This document shows positions 1 through 7,490 of a stretch of 12,897 nt of DNA, one piece after another. The DNA lies in contig NZ_JAKJSQ010000087.1 of the NCBI RefSeq assembly GCF_050337105.1, forward strand, positions 1-12,897. The letters are read 5' to 3'. The notes under the pieces were generated by a model. It did not search any database and was not told the origin of the DNA. It was given only the letters and a program-made list of their open reading frames with translations. Source of the DNA: Aliivibrio_A kagoshimensis. GTDB lineage: Bacteria > Pseudomonadota > Gammaproteobacteria > Enterobacterales > Vibrionaceae. Made by a program: the position numbers and the translations under genes. Position 1 is the first letter of the stretch, and every line of letters begins with the position of its first letter.

Positions 1-136
1 GAAGCTAATCTTTTTTGATTGGAAATGTTTATTAACCTAAGATTAACATATTTAACTCCCCTCTAATACCCCCGTATATAGAGAGAAAATTCAGTAGCTT
101 ACTGGTAGCATATGAATTTAATCATTCAAAAATGGA

Positions 137-823
137 CTAGTCATGCTCTGCTCTATAATAAACTCGCTCCGGTCTTCCCACGCGGCCATGTTCAATTTTT
201 GCTTCTAAAAAACCGCTGGCAGTAAAATACTCTAAATAGCGTCTTGCTGTCGTTTTACTGACACCAATTTGTTTACCTAAACTGTCTGCAGTATTCGATG
301 AGGATTCAACGCTAAACACTTCTCTTATCTTATTTAAGGTTAATTCATCAATACCTTTTGGTAAATTAGAACTCTCCATATCGCGAGCTTGAAAATTAAA
401 TAGATAATCTACATGACGCTGATTAACACTATCATTAGCCTTAATAGAGCTAATGTATTTAATATAACGGTTGAGCGTATCTTGTAATCGATCGTAAGCA
501 ATCGGTTTTAGTAAGTAATCAAATACACCACTACGTACCGATTCCCTCACTGTATCCATATCGCTCGCTGCGGTTATAAAAATAATGTCACAACTATTTT
601 TCGTACCTAGCTGCTCTTTAAGGAGATCGATCCCTTTGCCATCTGGAAGAAAATTATCCAGAAGAATCAATTGAGGTTTCAGTAAACGGATCATATTTCT
701 AGCTTCCGCTAAATTTTTTGCGATTCCTACCGGTTTAAATCGAAAGCTTTGTTGGAGGAATTGAGTATGCAGCTCGGCAATATTAGCTTCATCCTCAACG
801 ATAAGTACATCTATCATATCCAT
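137..823 (-). CDS. citB: Citrate response regulator CitB (DcuR/CitB family)
   Basis: Response regulator partner of CitA, 228 aa. The N-terminal receiver domain (about residues 4-122) shows the acidic pocket E10-D11, the phosphoacceptor D56 in LILLDNFLPDGKG, T84 in the ITAAS strand and the conserved K106 in LLKP. The C-terminal part (about 155-228) has a helix-turn-helix around residues 178-200 (SLGKQIGVSKTTARRYLEY), the CitB/DcuR type of output domain. In this family phosphorylated CitB activates the citrate fermentation operons, so the likely targets are the 5924-6347 control region and perhaps the citA leader. It lies 5 nt after the citA stop, in one operon with it. The ATG at 823 has a weak purine-rich stretch (AAGAGA) about 9 nt upstream; an ATG two codons in (817) is an alternative. 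Function follows family and context; binding to specific sites is inference. Confidence 0.93.
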   Translation of the reverse strand: MDMIDVLIVEDEANIAELHTQFLQQSFRFKPVGIAKNLAEARNMIRLLKPQLILLDNFLPDGKGIDLLKEQLGTKNSCDIIFITAASDMDTVRESVRSGVFDYLLKPIAYDRLQDTLNRYIKYISSIKANDSVNQRHVDYLFNFQARDMESSNLPKGIDELTLNKIREVFSVESSSNTADSLGKQIGVSKTTARRYLEYFTASGFLEAKIEHGRVGRPERVYYRAEHD

Positions 824-828
824 ATTAT

Positions 829-2448
829 TTATCTCTTATTTGGTACAAATAGTGAAAATATTGCTCCGAGCGGTTCAGCTTCGTCTACGATCACCACGCC
901 ACCAGCGTTTGTGATAAAACGGTGAACCAAATACAGACCAATACCATGCCCATCTTCTTCTTTGCTCGTCGCCCCTTTTTCAAACAGTAGGTGAACTTTA
1001 TCAAGATCAACACCTGCTCCATTATCACTGACTTCGACAACTAACTCATCTGTAATGTCTGTAATTAAGAGAACGATCGTTTTGTTGCTATTGGGATTCT
1101 TTAATGTTGCTTCAAACGCGTTGTCTAATAGGTTTCCGATCACGGCTGCGAGTTCATTCGATGAAATATTCACAGGTTCAGATTGAAGTAAACAGGTTGA
1201 TTCAAATTCCAATTTTAAGCCCAGCTCTTGTGCTCGGCTATATTTCCCAAGCAGTAAGCCAGCAATAATGCGACAGTTAAACGTATTGGAGACATAATCA
1301 ATCAGTTGTTGCTGATTTTCTGTTTCACTTCGAATCGTTTTTAACGCTTGATCATACTCCCCAATCTGAATCAGACCACTAATGGTTGACAGCCGGTTTG
1401 CATGCTCATGCGTCACAACTCTGAAATTCTCTGTAAATTGACGTACTTGAGTTAATTGATGCGTAAGCGTATTAATATCATTACGCCTTCTGAAACTGAC
1501 CACCCAACCTGAATGCTCACCGTTATCAATAATCGCAACACGGCTGGCAATGAGCGTCTCACCATTTAAATTGATCACTTCATCATTAATATTGTCACTC
1601 GATGGGTGGCACAGCAAAAAAGAAGCTGGTGTTACAAACTCATTGACCATACGACCAATAAGATATTGTGGGGAATAGCTAATTCCTAAAATACTGAGTG
1701 CAGTTTTATTTACAGTGACGATTTTTCCTTGCCTATCAACGGCAATAATACCTTCATACACCGCTTGTAAAACAGACTCCTGAAGACGCAATGAGAGTGC
1801 AATTTCATTGGGCTCCATATCGTACATCTGCCGCTTAATGTGTCTTGCAAACGCCCACGCACCAATAAATGAAATAAGCAGTGTTAATAACAGCGTGAAA
1901 AAAACGGGTTGGAGATAGAAAGAGAACCAGGTATCGATACTATCAAGTAAGTAGCCAACAGAGATGACACCAATAATCTCATTGCTCGATGAAAAAATAG
2001 GTGCTTTACCACGTATCGCAAAACCTAAGCTTCCCTTGCGAATGGAGTAATAGGACTCGCCCAGTTTAAGAGCCCGAGAACTGTCTCCTCCCACCATTTG
2101 TAATCCAACTTTGCTCGGATTAGGGTGTGCTAAACGAACTTCATCATTATTGCCAACAACAATATAGTCAGCATCAGTATAAGGAGATAAACGGTCAATA
2201 AGGCTTTGAACAACTCGACGATGGTCGTTATCAACAGCTTCGATAAGTTCATAATCACTCGCAATCTCACGAGCCTGAACCATGGCACGGGTGCCGACCT
2301 GCTGTTGAATCGTATTGCTTAACGTTATATGAAAGATGTACCCGATAAAAAAGAGCTGCACACTAACCACTAATGATAGTAATAACAGTAATCGAGTTTT
2401 GAAAGACAAACCTGAGTAGATTCTATCGGGTAACCATTGAAACAACAC
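829..2448 (-). CDS. citA: Citrate sensor histidine kinase CitA
   Basis: Membrane sensor kinase for citrate, 539 aa from the GTG at 2448. The frame also opens at a GTG at 2454, but the Shine-Dalgarno AAGG (2454-2457) overlaps that codon and sits 5 nt before the GTG at 2448, so I prefer the latter. Order of parts: transmembrane helix about 19-41; periplasmic citrate-binding domain about 42-177 with RLAHPNP (R105, H108) and FAIRGKAP (R146, K148), matching the basic residues known to bind citrate in the Klebsiella CitA domain; second transmembrane helix about 178-201; cytoplasmic PAS domain about 218-320; phosphoacceptor helix with THEHANRLSTISG (likely H347); ATPase domain with NLLDNAFEA, DNGAGVD and GHGIGLYLV. 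It is the first gene of citAB, 114 bp after oadB on the same strand, and may be co-transcribed with oadGAB or have its own promoter. Confidence 0.94.
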   Translation of the reverse strand: MLFQWLPDRIYSGLSFKTRLLLLLSLVVSVQLFFIGYIFHITLSNTIQQQVGTRAMVQAREIASDYELIEAVDNDHRRVVQSLIDRLSPYTDADYIVVGNNDEVRLAHPNPSKVGLQMVGGDSSRALKLGESYYSIRKGSLGFAIRGKAPIFSSSNEIIGVISVGYLLDSIDTWFSFYLQPVFFTLLLTLLISFIGAWAFARHIKRQMYDMEPNEIALSLRLQESVLQAVYEGIIAVDRQGKIVTVNKTALSILGISYSPQYLIGRMVNEFVTPASFLLCHPSSDNINDEVINLNGETLIASRVAIIDNGEHSGWVVSFRRRNDINTLTHQLTQVRQFTENFRVVTHEHANRLSTISGLIQIGEYDQALKTIRSETENQQQLIDYVSNTFNCRIIAGLLLGKYSRAQELGLKLEFESTCLLQSEPVNISSNELAAVIGNLLDNAFEATLKNPNSNKTIVLLITDITDELVVEVSDNGAGVDLDKVHLLFEKGATSKEEDGHGIGLYLVHRFITNAGGVVIVDEAEPLGAIFSLFVPNKR

Positions 2449-2464
2449 ATTCACCTTGCAGATA

Positions 2465-2506
2465 GATAGTAGTAACTAATTAATCAATTATAGTTACGAT
2501 ACTATC
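2465..2506. promoter_or_regulatory. Imperfect 14-bp inverted repeat with a -10 hexamer in its centre, upstream of citA
   Basis: The left arm GATAGTAGTAACTA (2465-2478) and right arm TAGTTACGATACTATC (2491-2506) are complementary at 14 positions, with two extra bases (2498-2499) in the right arm and a 12-nt AT-rich spacer. On the minus strand a perfect TATAAT lies at 2487-2492, partly in the spacer. I find no good -35 at 16-18 bp. The structure could be an operator over a citAB promoter, or a stem-loop in the oadB-citA transcript ending about 7 nt before the citA Shine-Dalgarno. The symmetry is directly visible; the function is inference. Confidence 0.45.
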
Positions 2507-2528
2507 AGTTGCATAGCAAGGAAACGTT

Positions 2529-2554
2529 GATCAGGATCTATAAAGATCCTGACC
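2529..2554 (-). terminator. Hairpin after oadB, possible weak terminator or processing stem
   Basis: TCAGGATC (2531-2538) and GATCCTGA (2545-2552) form a perfect 8-bp stem around a 6-nt loop, extended by a G-U and a G-C pair on the minus-strand transcript. It starts about 9 nt after the oadB stop. No run of U follows, so it is not a classical intrinsic terminator; it could protect the 3' end of oad mRNA or partly attenuate read-through into citAB. Confidence 0.4.
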
Positions 2555-2562
2555 ATCACACA

Positions 2563-3867
2563 TTAACTACCTAAAACATAATTGATCATCACGCCAGCGG
2601 CAACCGCTGAACCGATAACACCTGCGACATTAGGTCCCATAGCGTGCATCAATAAGAAGTTTTGAGGGTTATCCTCTAAACCAACTTTATTTGATACCCT
2701 TGCTGCCATCGGTACTGCAGATACACCTGCAGAACCAATTAATGGGTTAACTTTATGCTTGCTGAACTTATTCATAAGCTTAGCCATCAGGATTCCCGTC
2801 GCAGTACCGATACAGAATGCAACAATACCCAATACTAAGATTCCGATAGTTTGTGGCTGAAGAAACTTATCAGCAACAAGCTTAGAACCAACAGATAGAC
2901 CTAGGAAAATGGTAACAATATTAATAAGACCATTTTGAGCCGTGTCTGATAAACGCTCAACAACACCACACTCACGCATGATATTACCGAAACAAAACAT
3001 GCCAAGTAACGGAGTTGCAGAAGGCAATAACATCGCAATCAAAATCAGCAGCATCAGTGGGAAAAAGATCTTCTCAACCTTACTTACTGGTCGCAACTGT
3101 GACATAGTTATTTGACGTTCATCTGCGGTAGTAAGCGCTCTCATGATTGGCGGCTGGATCATTGGAACCAGCGCCATGTATGAGTATGCTGCAACCGCAA
3201 TCGCACCCAGTAACTCAGGAGCAAGCATGCTTGAAACGTAGATAGCCGTTGGACCATCAGCACCACCGATGATACCAATAGCAGCAGCTTGAGCGACACT
3301 GAAGTCCATAATACCTAGAGAGCTAAGTCCAAGTGCACCTAATACCGTTGCAAAAATACCAAACTGAGCCGCAGCACCAAGCAGTAGCGTTTTAGGGTTA
3401 GCCAATAGCGGACCAAAGTCGGTCATTGCCCCAACACCCATAAAGATAACAAGTGGGCCAATACCCGTTGCAATCACAACACTATAAAAAACGTATAACA
3501 TGCCATCAGAGTAGTTAAACTCTTGAGCAAGCAGTTTGATTTCAGCAAGTTGGCTTGGCGTCGCAAATTTCAGTGACTCCTTTAATGCAGCAGCTGAAGA
3601 CTCAGCAGCACCAAGGACGTTACTAAATGCTGCAAGCACTTCAGGTTTACCTGCATGCAGCGCACTTTCAACGGCTGAGATGGCTAAACCAGCATCTGGT
3701 AAGTTAGCCAGAATGCCACCAAAGCCAATCGGTACTAATAATAAAGGTTCGAACTGTTTAACTATGGCCAAGTAGAGTAAACCTAGGCCAACGATGATCA
3801 TGATCGCTTGTCCCCACTGTAAGTGGAACAAGCCGAAATCATTTACAAGCGCTAATATCTGATCCAT
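2563..3867 (-). CDS. oadB: Oxaloacetate decarboxylase beta subunit OadB (Na+ pump)
   Basis: Membrane subunit that decarboxylates the carboxybiotin made on OadA and couples this to Na+ export across the cytoplasmic membrane. The protein is 434 aa, full length for the family, and hydrophobic throughout. The conserved segment GIIGGADGPTAIY (about 198-210) holds D204, equivalent to the Na+/proton-binding Asp of region IIIa in Klebsiella OadB. NPLIGSAGVSAVPMAARVSNK and the C-terminal MHAMGPNVAGVIGSA block are also intact. The polar stretch at about 60-120 is normal for OadB. The ATG at 3867 follows the oadA stop by 9 nt and has the Shine-Dalgarno GAGG 5 nt upstream. Third gene of oadGAB. Confidence 0.96.
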   Translation of the reverse strand: MDQILALVNDFGLFHLQWGQAIMIIVGLGLLYLAIVKQFEPLLLVPIGFGGILANLPDAGLAISAVESALHAGKPEVLAAFSNVLGAAESSAAALKESLKFATPSQLAEIKLLAQEFNYSDGMLYVFYSVVIATGIGPLVIFMGVGAMTDFGPLLANPKTLLLGAAAQFGIFATVLGALGLSSLGIMDFSVAQAAAIGIIGGADGPTAIYVSSMLAPELLGAIAVAAYSYMALVPMIQPPIMRALTTADERQITMSQLRPVSKVEKIFFPLMLLILIAMLLPSATPLLGMFCFGNIMRECGVVERLSDTAQNGLINIVTIFLGLSVGSKLVADKFLQPQTIGILVLGIVAFCIGTATGILMAKLMNKFSKHKVNPLIGSAGVSAVPMAARVSNKVGLEDNPQNFLLMHAMGPNVAGVIGSAVAAGVMINYVLGS

Positions 3868-3876
3868 TTTTACCTC

Positions 3877-5670
3877 TTATGCTATCGACAGCAGTTGGTC
3901 GCCAACTTGAACGGCATCGCCTTCAGATACATCCATCGATTGAAGAACGCCTGCTTTTGGTGCTCTAATCTCTGTTTCCATCTTCATCGCTTCAAGGATA
4001 AGAAGAACTTCTCCCTCTTCGACTTGCTGTCCGGGTTTAGCTATAATTTTCCAGATATTTCCTGCTAGAGGTGCATCCATTGGCTCACCCTCGCCAGCTG
4101 GAGCTGCAGAAGCTAACCCAGAACCTGACTGAGCAGAAGGAGTCATAGCAGCATATTGTGTAATATCACCACCTTCATTCACTTCAACAACATAGCTCTG
4201 ACCTTCAACTTTAACGGTGTAAACACCCGCTTGATCTTCTGAGCTGCCTTGCAGTGCTTTTTTCGCAGACTCAAGAGTTGGTACTGGTTCAAAGGCGTCT
4301 GGGTTGCCACGGTTTTCAAGGAATTTCCAAGCAACCTGAGTAAATAACGCCACGGTCAATACATCATCAATCGTGTCATCAGCAAGAGTAATGCCTTTTT
4401 CTGCCGCTTCTTTTAGAACTTCTTGCTCTAAAGATTCCATTTCGGCATCAATAACATCAGCAGGACGACATGTAATCGCTTCTGCGCCATCAAGCACACG
4501 CTGTTGAAGCTCTGCATTAACTGCAGCAGGTGTTTTGCCGTATTCGCCTTTTAGGACGCCGGCTGTCTCTTTAGTGATTGTTTTATAACGTTCACCCATC
4601 AATACATTGATAACCGCTTGAGTTCCAACAATTTGAGAGGTTGGAGTCACTAATGGTAAGTGACCTAGGTCTTCTCTTACTTTAGGGATTTCTAACAATA
4701 CTTCATCCAATTTATCCGCTGCATTCTGCTGCTTTAATTGGCTTTCCATATTAGTTAACATGCCGCCAGGAACTTGAGCCACAAGGATACGTGAGTCAGT
4801 GCCTTTTAATTGGCCTTCAAATTCTGCGTATTTTTTACGAACTTCACGGAAGTAAGCCGACACTTCTTCAACCTTGATAAGGTCTAAACCAGTATCACGC
4901 TCAGTACCGGCAAGCATTGCAATTACAGATTCTGTCGCAGGGTGTCCATAGGTACAGCTCATTGAAGAGACAGCCGTATCAACACGGTCAACACCCGCTT
5001 CGATGGCTTTCATTAGCGTCATGTCTGCTAGACCAGCCGTTGCGTGGCAGTGTAAATGCAGATCAACGTCTACCTGACTTTTCAAGGTTTTCACGAGATC
5101 GTACGCTTCGTATGGCGTTAAAATACCCGCCATATCTTTAATGGCAATTGAGTCAACGCCATCTTCACTTAATGATTGAGCAACATCTACCCAAGACTGT
5201 AAGTTGTGAGCCGGACTAGTGGTATAGCAGATAGTTCCTTGAGCGTGAGCACCTTGCTTTTTAACTGCTGAAATAGCACGTTGTAGGTTACGAGGGTCAT
5301 TCATTGCATCAAAAACACGGAATACATCCATGCCATTAACAACAGCGCGCTCAACAAACTTATCAACAACATCATCGGCATAGTGACGGTAACCAAGCAG
5401 GTTTTGTCCGCGCAGTAACATTTGTTGTGGCGTTTTTGGCATCGCTTTTTTCAATTCGCGCAAACGAACCCAAGGATCTTCACCTAGGTAACGAATACAA
5501 GAATCAAATGTCGCGCCGCCCCAGCTTTCAAGGGACCAATATCCAATTTCATCGAGTTTGCTAGCGATAGGCAACATATCATCAATGCGAAGACGAGTTG
5601 CAAACAGTGATTGATGAGCGTCTCTTAATACAACGTCGGTAATGCCGACAGGCTTAATAATCTTTGACAT
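3877..5670 (-). CDS. oadA: Oxaloacetate decarboxylase alpha subunit OadA (carboxyltransferase and biotin carrier)
   Basis: Moves the carboxyl group from oxaloacetate to protein-bound biotin, giving pyruvate; cytoplasmic, held to the membrane by OadG and OadB. The protein is 597 aa. The N-terminal carboxyltransferase TIM barrel (about 1-300) has the metal ligands D17 (TDVVLRDAHQS), H207 and H209 (LHLHCHAT), and K178 (SIAIKDMAG), the lysine expected to be carbamylated. A middle association domain (about 300-470) binds the partner subunits, then a flexible Ala/Gly/Pro-rich linker (about 505-530) leads to the C-terminal biotinyl domain with EAMKMET. The biotin lysine is K563, 34 residues from the end, as usual. 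The ATG at 5670 has a strong Shine-Dalgarno AGGAGAG that overlaps the oadG stop, suggesting coupled translation. All expected catalytic residues are present. Confidence 0.97.
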   Translation of the reverse strand: MSKIIKPVGITDVVLRDAHQSLFATRLRIDDMLPIASKLDEIGYWSLESWGGATFDSCIRYLGEDPWVRLRELKKAMPKTPQQMLLRGQNLLGYRHYADDVVDKFVERAVVNGMDVFRVFDAMNDPRNLQRAISAVKKQGAHAQGTICYTTSPAHNLQSWVDVAQSLSEDGVDSIAIKDMAGILTPYEAYDLVKTLKSQVDVDLHLHCHATAGLADMTLMKAIEAGVDRVDTAVSSMSCTYGHPATESVIAMLAGTERDTGLDLIKVEEVSAYFREVRKKYAEFEGQLKGTDSRILVAQVPGGMLTNMESQLKQQNAADKLDEVLLEIPKVREDLGHLPLVTPTSQIVGTQAVINVLMGERYKTITKETAGVLKGEYGKTPAAVNAELQQRVLDGAEAITCRPADVIDAEMESLEQEVLKEAAEKGITLADDTIDDVLTVALFTQVAWKFLENRGNPDAFEPVPTLESAKKALQGSSEDQAGVYTVKVEGQSYVVEVNEGGDITQYAAMTPSAQSGSGLASAAPAGEGEPMDAPLAGNIWKIIAKPGQQVEEGEVLLILEAMKMETEIRAPKAGVLQSMDVSEGDAVQVGDQLLSIA

Positions 5671-5680
5671 CTACTCTCTC

Positions 5681-5923
5681 CTAGAGGCTTTTTTTATGAT
5701 GATGAATAGCGGCAGTTAATACAGCAACTAAAGTGGTGTCATCAGTGCTTTGTGTTTTGGGCTGCTTTAACGATGGCTTTGGCTCAACGGGTACAACGAA
5801 TCTTTGGGCTACTCTTGACATAACCGTTGTAGCACCAACAAGTAGGGTTAAAAATGTTGCTACAAACCCCATACCCAACATCATTAAATTCACGCCTTCC
5901 AAAAAAAGTGAACTTTGCTCCAT
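5681..5923 (-). CDS. oadG: Oxaloacetate decarboxylase gamma subunit OadG
   Basis: Small single-pass membrane subunit that assembles the decarboxylase and, in characterised enzymes, binds zinc and OadA through its C-terminal tail. From the ATG at 5923 it is 80 aa: MEQSSLFLEGVNLMMLGMGF opens one transmembrane helix (about 9-33), followed by a Pro/Lys-rich linker and a C-terminal tail with HHHKKSL, the His-rich zinc-binding end expected of OadG. I chose 5923 because GGAG lies 6 nt upstream, the length fits the family, and the N-terminus matches typical OadG. The frame stays open to an ATG at 6004 (107 aa), which would add a hydrophobic 27-residue segment but has only a weak Shine-Dalgarno. First gene of oadGAB, ending 10 nt before oadA. 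Confidence 0.9.
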   Translation of the reverse strand: MEQSSLFLEGVNLMMLGMGFVATFLTLLVGATTVMSRVAQRFVVPVEPKPSLKQPKTQSTDDTTLVAVLTAAIHHHKKSL

Positions 5924-6106
5924 TTTATCTCCAACCAATAAGATGAGTGATGCTACAAATAGCCCCACAACATAAATAGACGAATACGCAATGCCAACTG
6001 ACATTTCGCTTACTTCTCATTTCAACTATTAAAAATAGGTATTCAGAAATTCTTTAATCGTCTTAAGAAGTGCTCAAACAGCCAATCGAAAGTGGCTATG
6101 AGCTCA

Positions 6107-6119
6107 TTACACAATGTAA
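6107..6119. promoter_or_regulatory. Short palindrome TTACA-CAA-TGTAA in the oad upstream region
   Basis: A perfect 5-bp inverted repeat with a 3-bp spacer. Its right half overlaps a weak -10-like hexamer for the oad direction (TACATT on the minus strand, 6113-6118). It could be a regulator half-site pair overlapping the oad promoter. I cannot assign a protein to it. Confidence 0.25.
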
Positions 6120-6139
6120 ACAATATCTGAAAACTCTTT

Positions 6140-6155
6140 TGTGATAATTGTCATT
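6140..6155. promoter_or_regulatory. CRP-like site
   Basis: TGTGA-TAATTG-TCATT matches the CRP consensus TGTGA-N6-TCACA fully in the left half and at three of five bases in the right. Its centre lies about 41 bp before the start expected from the TACATT hexamer (6113-6118) on the minus strand, which would fit CRP activation of oadGAB. Catabolite control of citrate genes is known in Klebsiella. The site is a prediction from sequence only. Confidence 0.4.
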
Positions 6156-6206
6156 CAACGAAGCAACTTTAACTCGCTTTATTAATTTTAAAGGTTTTAA
6201 TTTAAT

Positions 6207-6220
6207 ATGATTAAAATCAA
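6207..6220. promoter_or_regulatory. FNR-like box upstream of citC
   Basis: ATGAT-TAAA-ATCAA matches the FNR consensus TTGAT-N4-ATCAA at nine of ten defined bases. Its centre (6213.5) lies about 40 bp before the start predicted from the TAAAAT hexamer at 6242-6247, close to the -41.5 position of class II FNR-activated promoters. Anaerobic induction is expected for citrate fermentation. The surrounding sequence is very AT-rich, so a chance match is possible. Confidence 0.5.
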
Positions 6221-6241
6221 TAAGTTAATAAATAAAATCAT

Positions 6242-6247
6242 TAAAAT
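6242..6247 (+). promoter_or_regulatory. Candidate -10 element of the citC promoter
   Basis: TAAAAT matches TATAAT at five of six bases and is correctly spaced from the FNR-like box for class II activation. No consensus -35 is evident, as expected for an activator-dependent promoter. The leader would be about 94 nt. Other AT-rich hexamers nearby could serve instead. Confidence 0.35.
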
Positions 6248-6347
6248 TATTTATACCAAAAACGCAGTTGAAAAAGGTGAGGAACATCCATTTTTTCGCC
6301 TCACTAAAGCGCATAATTTCATCAAACGTTGATTAAGGCCCACAACT

Positions 6348-7412
6348 ATGTTCGATACATATGATTTTTCAAGAATAAACGCAAACAACGAATTAAAAAT
6401 GCAGCAAGTCATTGAGTTTCTTGAAGATGCAAACTTGAGCGTTGATGATGATGTCGAATATTTTTTAATTGCTCGTAGTGGACAAGAGATCATAGGTTGC
6501 GGTGGTTTGGCTGGTAATGTGCTTAAGTCAATTAATATCTCCCCTAAACTAAGGGGTCATGGCTTCTCACTAAAGCTTCTCACTGAATTGGTAAATTTTG
6601 CCTATGAAATGGGGCAATTTAATCTTTTCCTCTTTACCAAACCAGAAAATGAAGAGACCTTTAGCCAAGCAGGTTTTTTTCCAATTGCATCCGTCAATGA
6701 CAAAGTGACCTTGATGGAGAACAGCAGTAATAGAATTAATGAATACTGCAATGAGTTAGCAGCCCAGCGTAAAGAAGGCGAGAAAATTGGTAGCATAGTC
6801 ATGAATGCCAATCCGTTTACTCTCGGCCATCAATACCTTGTAAGAGAGGCGGCAAAATCCTGTGATTGGTTACACCTATTCATTGTTCGAGCAGACCGTT
6901 CTTATTTCTCCTTCCATGAACGTTTAGCCATGATCAAAGAGGGGATCAGCGAAATTGAGAATGTCACCATTCACCATGGTTCTGACTACATGATCTCTAG
7001 AGCAACCTTTCCAAGCTACTTCATAAAAGAGCGCGGAATGATCGATTATTGCCATACTGCCATTGACCTGCAGCTATTTAGAAATCATATCGCTCCAGCG
7101 TTGGGTATAACTGATCGTTTTGTAGGTACGGAGCCTTTCTGTACCGTCACTAATTTCTATAATGAACAGATGGAATTCTGGCTAAATACTAAAGAGATCT
7201 CTAGCACGCCAATTAACTACTGTGAAATTAAAAGAATCTCCGTAGATAAAGTCCCTATTTCTGCATCTCGTGTGAGAGCTCTGTTAGCGCAGGGTAACTT
7301 ACCAGAAGTACAAAGACTCGTACCGGAAAGTACTTATGACCACATTTGTAAGTTCCACAATAAGAAAGATACGATGTCAAAACTTATTACCAACAGTTAT
7401 GTAGCGGCGTAA
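6348..7412 (+). CDS. citC: [Citrate (pro-3S)-lyase] ligase CitC
   Basis: Activates citrate lyase by acetylating the thiol of the prosthetic group on CitD, using acetate and ATP. The protein is 354 aa. The N-terminal part (about 35-115) looks like a GNAT acyltransferase fold (GQEIIGCGGLAGN, then SPKLRGHGFSLKLL). The C-terminal part is a nucleotidyltransferase domain with NPFTLGHQYLV (TLGH at 158-161) and the second signature ISASRVR (304-310). Both are intact and the length is normal for CitC. The ATG at 6348 has AAGG about 9 nt upstream, and an in-frame TGA at 6330 excludes a longer start. First gene of citCDEFXG; transcription is probably controlled from the divergent region upstream. Confidence 0.95.
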   Translation: MFDTYDFSRINANNELKMQQVIEFLEDANLSVDDDVEYFLIARSGQEIIGCGGLAGNVLKSINISPKLRGHGFSLKLLTELVNFAYEMGQFNLFLFTKPENEETFSQAGFFPIASVNDKVTLMENSSNRINEYCNELAAQRKEGEKIGSIVMNANPFTLGHQYLVREAAKSCDWLHLFIVRADRSYFSFHERLAMIKEGISEIENVTIHHGSDYMISRATFPSYFIKERGMIDYCHTAIDLQLFRNHIAPALGITDRFVGTEPFCTVTNFYNEQMEFWLNTKEISSTPINYCEIKRISVDKVPISASRVRALLAQGNLPEVQRLVPESTYDHICKFHNKKDTMSKLITNSYVAA

Positions 7413-7438
7413 GAGCTATTGCTCCACAGCGTCTCTTA
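7410..7438 (+). other. Intercistronic stem-loop between citC and citD
   Basis: TAAGAG (7410-7415, including the citC stop codon) pairs with CTCTTA (7433-7438); an alternative small stem is GAGC/GCTC (7413-7416 with 7421-7424). No U-tract follows, so it is not an intrinsic terminator. It sits in the only sizeable gap (78 bp) of the cit operon and may be an mRNA processing or stability element. Confidence 0.3.
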
Positions 7439-7490
7439 TGACGTGACTCCACTACAGATAAATTACGCAAATAAATAACAAGGTTCATAC

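Larger units (their letters stand above)
5924..6347. promoter_or_regulatory. Divergent control region between oadG and citC
   Basis: This 424-bp region separates two operons read outward and must hold both promoters. Its right half (about 6175-6265) is extremely AT-rich, with repeated AATTTTAA and AAAATCA-type tracts, the kind of sequence CitB-family regulators favour. Recognisable elements are listed separately: a CRP-like site, an FNR-like site, a -10 candidate for citC and a short palindrome. A weak stem in the citC leader pairs GTGAGG (6277-6282) with CCTCAC (6299-6304). A second pairs AGCCA (6080-6084) with TGGCT (6093-6097) in the oad leader. Apart from the 27-codon extension of the oadG frame, I see no gene here, and no citrate transporter gene. 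Confidence 0.75.

Noticed and set aside
61..83. Hairpin CTCTAATAC-CCCC-GTATATAGAG downstream of citB as a terminator
   Set aside because: The stem has a bulge and is mostly A-T pairs, and no T run follows on the minus strand. I see no convincing terminator in the 136 bp after citB.
3536..5141. Short plus-strand open frames inside oadB and oadA
   Set aside because: Both host genes encode full-length, conserved enzymes on the minus strand; the antisense frames have no independent support.
6251..6811. Minus-strand open frames over the citC leader and N-terminal half
   Set aside because: They overlap a clearly conserved coding region on the other strand and their products show no recognisable domain; they are shadows of citC.
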